Shown here: positions 11,533 through 22,000 of the stretch, piece by piece | Layout: the number at the start of each line of letters is the position of its first letter | Numbering within the stretch: position 1 is the first letter of the stretch | NCBI GenBank assembly: GCA_038025085.1 | Contig: CM076139.1 | Span: 53,610,807 to 53,674,806 of the forward strand | From: Tetragonia tetragonoides | Taxonomy: Eukaryota > Streptophyta > Magnoliopsida > Caryophyllales > Aizoaceae | Length of the DNA stretch: 64,000 nucleotides | Direction of reading: 5' to 3' | Notes under the pieces: generated by a model | What the model was told of the DNA's origin: nothing | What the model saw: the letters and a program-made list of their open reading frames with translations, nothing else | Database searches by the model: none | Translations under genes and position numbers: made by a program

Positions 11533-11710
11533 TTAGTGCCACTTATTTATTTGGTTTCTAAAGCTGAGTACCAATTGATGTTTTTGTAATGAGATGATCT
11601 GTTGTTCATTTTATTTGAGAGGTGCTAGCTAAGAGAAGATACTGATTCATTGTTGCAGATATTGAGGTGCTGAGTATAGTTACAGAACAGATATAGGTTA
11701 CATTGCCACA

Positions 11711-13087
11711 ATGGTTAATGGTAGCGCTGATCAGTGGCAGAAGCCGAATGCGAACCACTTCATAGTGATATGTCTTCATAAAAGGAGAAAACTACTGTTA
11801 CCCCAAGCCCCTTCTGAAGAATCCGAAGAGAGCGGAATCACATTACTGATCTACTGGATGAGTTGTTGGTGGAGATCTTTTGTCGACTCCCCAGTAGCAA
11901 GTACGTCATTCATTGCAAGTGTGTTTGCAAGCGCTGGGCTGCTTTGATTTCCAGTCCCCATTTCATGAGTCGATTCGTTGCCTCAAAAGAGAATGAAGAA
12001 GGATCCTTGGCCATTGTTGTCCTTGGATACAAACCTTCACGATTGCGAAGTGTCCATAATTCTCAAGAAACGCCCAAGGCAGCATGGATGATGCATCTCA
12101 GAACTCCAGCTTCCAACTTCCACAATTTCTCTATTTCGCCCCTCCCTTGTTTAGTAGATGGGGATAAAACTGATGTCAAGGTCATTGGGGCATGCAATGA
12201 TTTGTTACTGTATCACAGAGACACGCATAAAGACAAGTATGATTACTACATTCGCAATGTGCGAACTATGCAGTGGCTTCAGCTACCTTCTCTGTTCTAC
12301 CATGGGTGTCATTTTATTGGGTTCATATTCGATCCATGCTACTCCTACGAAGGTGAACATCCTAACCGCAAATTTATTCTCAATGTTGCACATAGGTTTA
12401 GTATTGTTGTTATTTGTTACAAACCAAAGGCTATGTCAAAGTTCAAGGCACACTTGTTTACATCTAATACTGGCCAATGGACCAAGGTAGTTTTGTCACT
12501 GCCAAGGAAAGGCATGTTGCTAGCAAAACCTGGCATATGCAATGCTGGGTTTGTCTTTGCTGGCATACTCCATTTCTGCTGTACAGAAGGCATTTTTAGC
12601 TTTGATCCATACAGTTGTAATCGTGTTATTCAATGTCATCTCATTCCTAAGCCTCCTCATTTTCCGTTTGTTACTGCATGCGTTGGGGTTCGCCAAGGGC
12701 ATTTGCAAATGAGTGGGATTGGTGCTTCTGATAAAAAACTGCAAATGTGGGTTTTGAAAGACTATATGACTGGGGAATGGTCCTTGCAGCAAAAAATTGC
12801 AATCAATTACCGTCCTTGATTCATGCCTTGCTAGGCATCTAGAGCGAAATCAGGGACACTGCTCGCTTGATTCTATTATAGCTCAACATCCTACTGATCC
12901 TGATTTTCTTTATGTTTTGGGTCCTCGTTGGATCGTCTTGTGCAACACCCAGAAGAGAACAATCGAGGTGGCCACTTGTATTTCTGCAAGTTCAACTTCT
13001 ATGGGAATATACCCTTTCTTTAAAGAATTCCAAGCAATCCTCCCATTTTGGCCAACACCACTCCCTACCCTTTCTACTGATGTGTAG
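11711..13087 (+). pseudogene. F-box protein gene, tandem copy 1, probably a pseudogene
   Basis: A long frame (11818-12819) begins inside an F-box: DLLDELLVEIFCRLPS and CKCVCKRWAALISSPHF. An F-box-associated beta domain follows (MQWLQLPSLFYHG, VGVRQGHLQM, MWVLKDYMTGEWSL). F-box proteins are substrate receptors of SCF ubiquitin ligases. No in-frame ATG precedes the F-box; the likely start at 11711 is in another frame. The C-terminal end (LYVLGPRWIVLCNTQKRTIE, 12905-13087) is again in a different frame, after a stop at 12817-12819. An intron could in principle repair the 5' end, but the 3' break has no splice sites. Copy 2 lies 0.3 kb downstream. Confidence 0.7.
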
Positions 13088-13396
13088 GTATTTATTCACT
13101 CGTGTGTTTTGGGTTGGTGTAATACTCCTTGTTTATTGCCTGAAATTTTTATAAATACCAGAACATGGATGGATGGAAACCTTTTTTTTTTCTTAAAAAA
13201 AACAGCATGGAGACATTATTTGTAGTTTCATTTTTGTAAATACCAGAACTCATTCTAGCTATGATACTGGTTTTGTCAAGCTAAATCATGGGTGATTTTG
13301 CGCAAATAGTTTACTTAATATTAGTAGTTTCTTGTTGGTTTCCCCCTCTACCAACCCTAGACCCCAAAAAACTGTATATTGCACTATAGTTGCTAA

Positions 13397-14680
13397 ATGT
13401 ATCATAGTCACATTACTTGTCTACTAGATGATTTGTTGGTGGAGATTTTTTGTCGACTTCCCAGTAGCAAGTATGCCATACAGTGCAAATGTGTTTGCAG
13501 ACGTTGGGCTGCTTTGATTTCCAGTCCCCACTTCATGAGTCGATTTGTTGCCTCTAAAGAGAATGAAGAACGATCCTGGGCCATTGTCGTTCTTACACGT
13601 AAATGTTGGGAAGTTACCTCCATAACCTTTTACCTCAAGAGCCGAAGGGATGGATGATGCATCTGAGAACTCCAGCTTTCAACTTCCACAATTTCTCTGT
13701 CTCGTCCCTCCCTTGTTTAGATAGGGATAAAACTGATCTCATCGTCTTGGGGCATGCAATGACTTGTTACTCTATCGCAGAGAGACATCTGACAAGTATG
13801 ATTACTACATACATAATGTGCAAACCATGCAGTGGCTTCAGCTACCTTCTCTGTTCTACCATGGGCTTCATTTAACTGGGTTCATATGCGATCCATACTA
13901 CTCGTACGAAGTTGGAAATCCTAAGTGCAATTTTATCCTCAATGCTTCATATAGGTATAGTATTGTTGTTATCCCTTACCAATCAAAAGATACTTCAAAG
14001 TTCAAGGCACACTTGTTTTCAAGTAATTCTGGCCAATGGACCAATATAGTTTTGTCACTGCCAAGGAAAAGCCACTGGGTAACAAGTCCTGTCTTTGGCT
14101 TTTCTGGCTTTGGCTTTGCTGGCCATGATCTTAAGCTTAAGTTGTTCACAAGGCATCTTAAGCTTTGATCCATACAGTCATGATCGTATTATTCGATCAA
14201 TGTCATCTCATTCCTAAGCCTGCTGGTCAGCCGATTGTTGACGCATGTGTCGGGGTTCGCCAAGGGCATTTGCAAGTGTGTAAGATTGATGGCAATAACA
14301 TACTTCAGATGTGGGTTTTGAAAGACTATAAGAGTGGGGAATGGTCCTTGCAGCATAAAATTGCAATCAGTGACTTTACCGCGCCCTTGACTCTTGCGTT
14401 GCTAGGTATTTTGAGCAAGAATGGAGCCCTTTGCGTGGATTTTTTATAGGTCAACGTCCTACTTATCCTTATTCTCTTTATTTGTTGGGTCCTCGTTGGA
14501 TCCTGTTGTTCAACAACCAGAAGAGAACAATCGAGGTTGTCTCTCGTCTTTCTGCAAGTTCAAGTTCAACTTCTATGGGAGTATTGCCTCGATTCAAAGT
14601 ATTCCAATTAATGCTCCCGATTTGGCCAACGCCACTCCCTTCCCTTTTACTTTTGGCTTCGGGATATAATGGACTAAAGC
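13397..14680 (+). pseudogene. F-box pseudogene, tandem copy 2
   Basis: Closely similar to copy 1 along its whole length. It has an ATG at 13397 followed directly by the F-box (LLVEIFCRLPSSKYAIQCKC). The frame then breaks near 13620, 13760, 14145 and 14447. Segments SNSGQWTNIVLSLPRK, QGHLQVCKIDGNN and LYLLGPRWILLFNNQKRTIE show the order of the ancestral protein. Because it kept the start that copy 1 lost, and copy 1 kept most of the middle that copy 2 lost, the two decayed independently after duplication. Confidence 0.85.
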
Positions 14681-14724
14681 AAAATGGCTCATAAAACTAA
14701 CGGCACTTCTTATTCATTGTTGAA

Positions 14725-14885
14725 GTTGCCGATGGTTGTCGCACTTCAGATCTCGAGACAAACGGAAACAGCCTCTCTGCGAGACTCTCATAGGGGTAAG
14801 GCTGGCTGCGTACAAACGACCCCCCTTACCCTGCCTAGGCAGGAGCCTCTTTGGAGGCACTGGGGTATTGTTGAATGTTTACAGT
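14725..14885 (+). mobile_element. Au-like SINE
   Basis: The block GGAAACAGCCTCTCTGCGAG, AGGGGTAAGGCTGGCTGCGT, ACGACCCCCCTTACC and GGCACTGGGGTATTGTTG matches, from memory, the conserved 3' half of the Au SINE family known across flowering plants. A degenerate polymerase III promoter-like stretch (GTTGTCGCACTTCAGATCTC) precedes it. No clear target duplication was found, so the ends are approximate. Confidence 0.7.
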
Positions 14886-15318
14886 AATGAAAAGCATTGT
14901 GGTGGGTGTAATACTGTAATGTTTCTTAAAATAAAGCTTACTGTCTTCACTATTGCTATAGTTATATAAGGATTTTGATTGAGGTTAACTGTTCTTCTGC
15001 TCGTCACTCTAGCTGTTTGGGGTGGGTCTACATTGGTTGTATAAGGGCGATGTTCTTGATTCCTAATATAACATAAGTGAGTTTGTTAGTGTATATAGTA
15101 CAATGTAACACAAGCAACACTAGCAGAATGACAGATGACATATTTGCACAATTCTTTTTATTTAAAACAGGTTCTCTTGTATTTACTTTTTTTTTTTTTT
15201 CTTTTGGTGCAGCAGAGGGGGGAAAAACCATTAAGAAATAAAAATAATTAATTTCAAATGAAACAAGTTCCAGGGAAACTTCCTTATAACCATAGGCCTA
15301 AGGTTTATTAATCAAAAT
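14886..15318. other. Spacer and 3' flank of the PPR gene
   Basis: No gene seen. The stretch is AT-rich with a T-run at 15189-15202 and presumably includes the 3'UTR of the minus-strand PPR gene. Confidence 0.4.
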
Positions 15319-17043
15319 TCAATCTTTGTCACCTGCTTCTTTACCGGCTGAAGTGATCTTATGCGATCTTCCATGCTTACAAAGCTCTTTAGGGTCTGAA
15401 CATGTCTTCAGAATATCAGACATCGCCTTAGCTCTCTGCATGATACATTTTCTCCTTTGAGGGGAGATGTCCACAAGCCCTTCAAATTTCTTTGGCAATG
15501 TCGTTGAGGATTTAACAGAGGTCGCCAATTGAGAAAGTTTCCGTGCTAGTTCATGCAATCCTTTCTTCTTTAGCTCATTACGTAGTGTTTGATAAGTAAG
15601 GTTCTTTGGAACAATACCTCCCCGGATCATATCCTCAAATTCATCCACAGCCTCATTCCACTTGTGCATTTTACGCAACAAATTGATCAACATCGTGCTT
15701 GTATCCAAGTCCAAAACATGTCCCCTTAATTTCATCTCCTTGCTAATCTGTAAAGCCAATTCCAAGGTCTCTTGCTCACACAACATCTTCAACAGTATAT
15801 GAAATATCTGCTGGTCTGGGTCATAGCCAGACGCGATCATCTTTCTGTAAAGATTCACTCCCTCTTCAACTTTCCCATGTTTCCCAAAGTACCTAAAGAA
15901 GTAATTATAGCTCCTAGCTGTGGGATTAACACCTCTACTTGTCATCATCTTGAGAATTTTACCCGCCCCGACAAGATCCCCTGCTTTACAAAACCCTTTT
16001 ACCAAGGAATTGTACGTAGACAAAGTTGGACCCGATTCTAGAACCAAAAACCTCTCTAACATCCCTAGCGCCTCCTTAAACCTCCCCTCTCCAGCTAAAG
16101 CTTCCACTATCAGACCATAGATCTCCCTATTCGGCCCAACGTCACATATCCTCATATCACTAAGCAATTCAACTGCCCTATCAACCAAACTCATCCTACA
16201 ATATCCTTCAACAAGTACACCATAAGTAACAACATCCGGGACCAATTTTTCTCTTCTCATTTGCAACCAAAGCCGCTCCACCTGTTTAACATTCCGCACT
16301 CGAAACCACCCATTCAAAAGCATATTGTATACACCAACTGAAGGCACACATTTGGGGTCCAAATACATTTTCCTATCTACACATTCATTAGCCACCTTAA
16401 CATGCCCATATTTACATAATGCAGCTAACAAAACTTCAAAAACATCAATTTCCAAATTACTAGCAAACTCAAATGTGTGAATAGCAGGCAATACCATACC
16501 TGAACAAGCATAGTGCTTTATCAAAATCCCAAAGCTCTCAGCTGAAACTAACTCAGACCCATCACCTCTCTTGATCTTATCAAGCAAAATCATCAATGCC
16601 CATTTGAATTCACCTGATTTTGCAAGGATATTCAACACAAAATTAAATATTGAAGCATTTGGGTGATACCCAGGATGTTTCTCAGCCCATTTGAAGAGAG
16701 AGAAAATCCGTTTGGGCAACAAATCAATCCGTTTGAAGATCGCTAGTAAAAGAGATGAAGTGGGTTCAATTTGAATCCCCTCCAAAGCGTTTTCGAAATT
16801 GGGATTTCTCAGGAGAGTACACAGAGTATCGAAATCTCTCTCTTGCAAATTAGGGTTAGGGTTAGGGTTTATGAAAGTGGAGAGAGGCGCAATGAATTGG
16901 GTTTTGGGTATAGGAAATTCTGCGTGATTGATAGAAGTTGATTGAATAGAAAGGAATCTGTGGGTGAAATTTGGGAAATTAGGGTTAGAATTTGAGATGA
17001 AGCGGATTAATTGTAGAGAGAGAAGAAATGGATTTCGAGACAT
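15319..17043 (-). CDS. P-class pentatricopeptide repeat protein, organelle-targeted
   Basis: A single intronless frame of 574 aa. The N terminus is rich in Ser, Arg and Asn with no acidic residues (MSRNPFLLSLQLIRFISNSN), typical of a mitochondrial or plastid transit peptide. Tandem 35-residue PPR motifs fill about residues 125-510, for example VGVYNMLLNGWFRVRNVKQV, VTYGVLVEGYCRMSLVDRAV, STYNSLVKGFCKAGDLVGAG and RSYNYFFRYFGKHGKVEEGV. There is no E, DYW or SMR domain, so it is P-class, expected to bind one organellar transcript. The C-terminal tail is basic. The layout recalls Arabidopsis At5g11310 (SOAR1), but that is a memory-based suggestion. Oddity: residues NPNPNPN near position 60 are encoded by telomere-like repeats (16852-16870). 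Confidence 0.85.
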   Translation of the reverse strand: MSRNPFLLSLQLIRFISNSNPNFPNFTHRFLSIQSTSINHAEFPIPKTQFIAPLSTFINPNPNPNLQERDFDTLCTLLRNPNFENALEGIQIEPTSSLLLAIFKRIDLLPKRIFSLFKWAEKHPGYHPNASIFNFVLNILAKSGEFKWALMILLDKIKRGDGSELVSAESFGILIKHYACSGMVLPAIHTFEFASNLEIDVFEVLLAALCKYGHVKVANECVDRKMYLDPKCVPSVGVYNMLLNGWFRVRNVKQVERLWLQMRREKLVPDVVTYGVLVEGYCRMSLVDRAVELLSDMRICDVGPNREIYGLIVEALAGEGRFKEALGMLERFLVLESGPTLSTYNSLVKGFCKAGDLVGAGKILKMMTSRGVNPTARSYNYFFRYFGKHGKVEEGVNLYRKMIASGYDPDQQIFHILLKMLCEQETLELALQISKEMKLRGHVLDLDTSTMLINLLRKMHKWNEAVDEFEDMIRGGIVPKNLTYQTLRNELKKKGLHELARKLSQLATSVKSSTTLPKKFEGLVDISPQRRKCIMQRAKAMSDILKTCSDPKELCKHGRSHKITSAGKEAGDKD

Positions 17044-17122
17044 TGGGTTATTTTCCCGCCAGCTCGCATAGCCGTTATAGAGCTCATGGAAAAGAAAAAA
17101 AAAAGCCCTTTAGAAAGTTCGT

Positions 17123-17794
17123 TAACTAAGCAGAAATTCCGGCTACTCAGTACCGGAACTGGAATTGGTTAGGAACTGGTGGTTCCGGAATCGGAATCGG
17201 TCTAATCAATTTCAATTCCAATTCTCAAATATAGGAACCGGTACCAACCAATTCCAATTCCAATTCCTGACTTTTGGGAAACGGAATCAGTTGGGTACCC
17301 GGTGTAAAAAAATTAAATGATTTTTTTCCTTTGTTAGAAATAAAGAATGGTGATTTTCTACTAAGGTTAGTAGTTTAAAATTTTTCATTTGTAATTTTAA
17401 TGTTTTTAATGATTGTATTTGTAATATTAATGATTAAATGATTATATACGTTATTTAAATTTTGATTTACAATGTTAAGTATTTTGATTGTAGTATTTGA
17501 TTTTATGTTTACGGTATTTTTGGAAACTAACATTTATTAGTGTAATATTTTTATTGGTATTTTTTATTATTGAAATATATATTTATTTGATTTAAAAAAT
17601 AAGAAAATTTGGATTTAATGCGGACTTCGGTATCCAGGAACCGGTGGGTACCAGGTGGATCCAATTTCAATTCCTAGGATTTAGGAACCGGTGCAACCAA
17701 TTCCAATTCCAATTCCTGCAAAATAGGAATCGGTAGATCCTATTCCAATTCCGGGTAGTGCAATACCCGGTAGGTACCCGGTTGCGCTCACCCC
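17123..17794 (+). mobile_element. Two-copy non-autonomous element, copy 1
   Basis: About 670 bp sharing sequence with 52849-53528 from end to end in the same orientation. Both ends carry GGAACCGGT, GGTACC and CCAATTCCAATTCC words in opposite senses; the middle is AT-rich. The right end GCTCACCCC is preserved, but the left end has decayed from GGGGTGAGC to AACTAAGC, so no target duplication can be read. It sits just upstream of the PPR gene. Confidence 0.7.
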
Positions 17795-17818
17795 TACTAT
17801 AAATGGTACTGGAAGAGC

Positions 17819-17941
<123 letters not shown>

Positions 17942-18224
17942 TGGAATCAGCTCAAAATAAAAATAAAAAGTATGAGGAATGTATTTAGTTAGCACTGAAT
18001 TTATTGAGTTTTTAGTTACATTGAGCATGATTATAGCAAGAATTTGATGTACAAAAATAAATCGTATCGGAATTGTATCAACCTACAGGATAAATACATT
18101 CATCCTCGTTCGTTCTTTCTTCATACTACAATAATAAAAGAAAATTTACATGCTAAAACAAAAGAAAGTTAGAAAAAATAAATAAATTGATGTTCTTTGC
18201 TAAATCTACCCTGGGTTGTTCCAT

Positions 18225-18416
18225 CTGGTAATCTATGAAGCACAGACACCTTGGATAGGTTTTGTGTCCACGTGTCCGACACCTGTACACGACAAGACAC
18301 CAACACCAGGATACGACACCTATTAGACTTTTTTTCCCTTTCACTGACGCTTCCCCGTGTCTGCGTCATGTCCATGTCTGTATCTGTATTTATGTCTATG
18401 CAACCTAGCTGATAAT
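18225..18416. mobile_element. hAT-type MITE, 176 bp, with 8-bp target duplication
   Basis: The element at 18233-18408 has ends CTATGAAGCACAGACAC and, inward from the right, CTAGGTTGCATAGACAT. Flanks are CTGGTAAT (18225-18232) and CTGATAAT (18409-18416), an 8-bp duplication with one mismatch. The interior is rich in GTGTCCGACAC-type words also seen in the element at 49529-49882. Eight-bp duplications and short CTA-type termini indicate the hAT superfamily. Confidence 0.7.
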
Positions 18417-18456
18417 TGAGTATTCAAATCTCAATACATATTACATCACTATGTAG

Positions 18457-18696
18457 TACTCCCTCCGTTGCATGAAGATATTTACATTTGCTTTTTCACT
18501 GTCTCCAATGCACCACTTTGACCGTAGATAATTGTAATTATTTGCGTATATAAATTATACAGTATAATTATAGTTTTTCAAAAGTATTCTTTAAAATGAA
18601 TCTAACAATATCATTTTTACATTATAAATCTTTGTGTTTTTCCACTCATTCATGGTCAAAGTTTGAAGTGTAAACATTTTGGTGTAACGGAGGGTA
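18457..18696. mobile_element. Stowaway-type MITE, copy 1
   Basis: Ends CTCCCTCCGTTGCATGAAG and, inward from the right, CCCTCCGTTACACCAAAATG, flanked by TA at 18457-18458 and 18695-18696. CTCCCTCCGT with a TA duplication is the Tc1/mariner-derived Stowaway signature. Confidence 0.85.
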
Positions 18697-19070
18697 TCAA
18701 AATATCTAGAAATATAAAATATAGAAGCAAATGCAAAAATATGAGAGGAGGCAGAGGAGAAACATGAGATAATGAAGGATTGAGAGCTACTGCTTTGACA
18801 TAATGTCAAGATTTTGATAAGCTTATATCCGAGATAAGAACATGAAATATTATTACACTTCTTTAATTTCTCCTGATAAATCAACTGCAATGTACGTTTA
18901 CGGTTTACTTGTGTATCTAATACAGAATGTTGACGATCTAGTCATCCAAGAATTATAGATGCTTTACATCTGTTAAGTATCATCTGATACTGCCATAATA
19001 TTAGTGATTCATTCTTCTATACATGGTTAATCTCAGTTTAAGTTGAAGTCTGATCCTAATCAAAGTCTTT
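18697..19070. other. 3' flank of the ABCG32-like gene
   Basis: AT-rich sequence without a gene; presumably the 3'UTR and polyadenylation region of the minus-strand transporter. Confidence 0.4.
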
Positions 19071-22000
19071 TTATCTTCTTTGGAAGTTGAAGAATTTGAC
19101 CGCGAAAGCGAAAGTAACAGCGAATATGACACAGAAACCAACCACCACAGTACCAGCAATTCCCAGGAATTCATGTCTGTACCCGAATTGATCTTCCAGT
19201 AACTGTCTCACAGGCACTGATTGAACTCCATCAGAGAGCTTCACTAAGTCATCCATGTTCCCATACTGAGAAGTGAGAAGGCCGTATAAACTCCACGCTA
19301 TGGGGTTGGCCCAATAATACCATCTCCACCACACTGGGATCCTCTGGAGAACAAAGAACATAGTATTAGTTGCCGATTATCCACATTACACAGAAAATTA
19401 GAGAAGAGAAGGACTTTGGTCAAACTTTAGTTCTCAAAAATGCTGCATTGAACAGTGTAGAAAGCTAATACAGATTAATCTTAAGACTGATGAACAAGCT
19501 CAAATTTAGAAGTGAGCATATGAACATGCCTATATCAATAAGATTCTTATACTCTACTAAACCTATGTTACTAGGAGTGTTCATTTAACTCAAAGTACCC
19601 ATCTCCAACATTGTAGACTTCAACTAGACTGAAAAGCCTGAGCAGGTCTAGCCCTCGATTAGAGGCTCAGATCCATACCTTACCGGAATCCTTGTTCCAG
19701 AGTCCAAGTAGGAAAGACTTAAACAAATATAGATAAAGGGATGAGACGTTACCATTCGGGTGATCATGAATCCACTGAAAAGGTTCCACATCATATAGAA
19801 TGGAGCAGAGACAATGGCAGCAGCGTTATGGTTAGGCGTGACAGCGATGGTCATCATCCCAAAGAAGGTGAAGTAGAGCAAGGTGAAATACATGAAGTAC
19901 AAGTACCAAACAAACTTCAAGATGTTCCACTCAAACGATGCCAAAAAGTAAAATATGGTGCTGTATATTAGCGATTGTATGAATACATATGGGAACTCAA
20001 TTGTCACCTGTTCACAACATCATAAGAACATGTAAATGATTCTGTTTCAATCATGCAAGCATCAGAACAAAAGGAAAGATTGCACACCTGGGCAAATGCA
20101 AAAGGCAAAGCGGAGTACATCCCAGCTGCTCTTTCTCTGTAGGAAACAAATCTTTCAACTGATACAACAGGTTGAACAGCTGTGGCATTTGTAATTCCAA
20201 TGAACAAAACTGCTGAATACATGGATCCCATAGCATTAAAGATATCTTGCTGAGTTCCCCTGGGATAGAAATACAATTGACACCAAAGTAAGTGCAACCA
20301 AACATAAAAGAATCCCAATAACATAGAAATTAGTATAGAACTACATCTTTCTAAGACATGTTTCTTTTCAGTAAATGCAACTATATTACAGGGGATTTAC
20401 AGCGCCTACTGCAATATTATGTTTTCTTTTTCAGTAAAAATGCAATGTTTTGTTTCAATGTGAATTCAAGAAAAATGTGTGGTAAATAGAGATGTATCAA
20501 ACAGCATATTGTGAACTGACACAAAGAAAGAAAGAAATCGGATTCTGAAAGAGGAGCTCATCAAATGAGTGAAGGAAACCTTTTGGAACCAAACTTCCAA
20601 CAGATTGTTCCAAACATCAATGATATGATTACGGTGTAGAAAAGGCGAACAGCAGTGTACTGTGGGTTCCGCCAATAGGAGAGACTTTGCTTCCAAAGAC
20701 AAGCTAAAAACTGGGACAGGAATGACCGAGAATATATAGTAGGGAAGCTCAGTGGAAGTGAATCCAGGTCTGGTTTGCTTAGACGTCGCACCATTTGTTG
20801 GTTTTTCCTGAGAGCAAGAGAAATATTCATTAGATGGGAAATTGGTCAAGATAACAGAAAAGGAAGCTCATCGAAATTGGAGAAGCTCACTCACCGAAAC
20901 AGAGGTGATCTTTTGTAAACTTCTGCAAAGTCAATCCCCATACGAATTTCTTCTGCAGGAGATGAAATATCCAATATCCATGCAGCAGGATTGTATCCAG
21001 GCTTGATCTTTGTTGCTCCAATTGCCTAATACAACAAAGGCAATACAAGACAGAAATGCTTGAAACTTCTGTGGTTGCTTAAATTCCAAAATTGGCTCAT
21101 CTGAAATGGATGGACGTAAGATCTAACCTCAAAATACTTGATAAGCTCATGAGATCTGTTTCCGAGGGGTCCAGCATAAATCAATTTCCCTCCACGCTTC
21201 ATCAGCAAGAGCTATGTGGAAAAAGATAATTTTTAGAAATAAGCATCAAACAGATACATCCCAATGCATAATACATACTTGGGGCGTTACATCAAGAGCC
21301 GCGGCCATTGCAGTGCAAATTGTTCAATTTGGGAAATTTAAATTGTGTATTTCAACTTTCAAGCCATTTCAAATAAGCTTAGTAAGCTACCCTTGGACAT
21401 GTATGTTTTCAACCTACATCCCCTTCTAGGATGCTAACACAGTAACATGAATATATTCGACAGGCACCTCATATGGTATAAGCTGCAATTGCACCCTGTC
21501 ATATTCATATTGTCATATCCTTTCTTCTAAAGCACAAAGTTAAGCTTTCTTACAAAGTAAAATTAATATTACTTCACAAAAGACTGTATCAATGTGAGAA
21601 CTATATTCATCTCCTGCTCCTCCATTTAGCCCATTTTGTTATAGATGCAAACAGTCATGCCTGCCTTTGATTTATAATCTCTTTCATTCCAGATTAAACA
21701 GCCATTGTTTTCACAACTTTGAAAGAACGCTCAACGGAATTCAACATGAAGAGAAGAGAAGAATGAGAGATAAAGGAGAAAGACCTCATCAAAGGATTCA
21801 AAAATATCTATGCTGGGTTGATGAATAGTGCAAACAATCGTCCGTCCAGTGTCGACAATATTTCTCACTGTTCTCATCACAATGGCAGCAGCTCTGGCAT
21901 CAAGCCCAGATGTGGGCTCGTCCATGAACACAATGGAAGGATTTGCTACAAGTTCAACAGCAATTGTCAACCTTTTCCTTTGCTCAGTGGACAAGCCATC

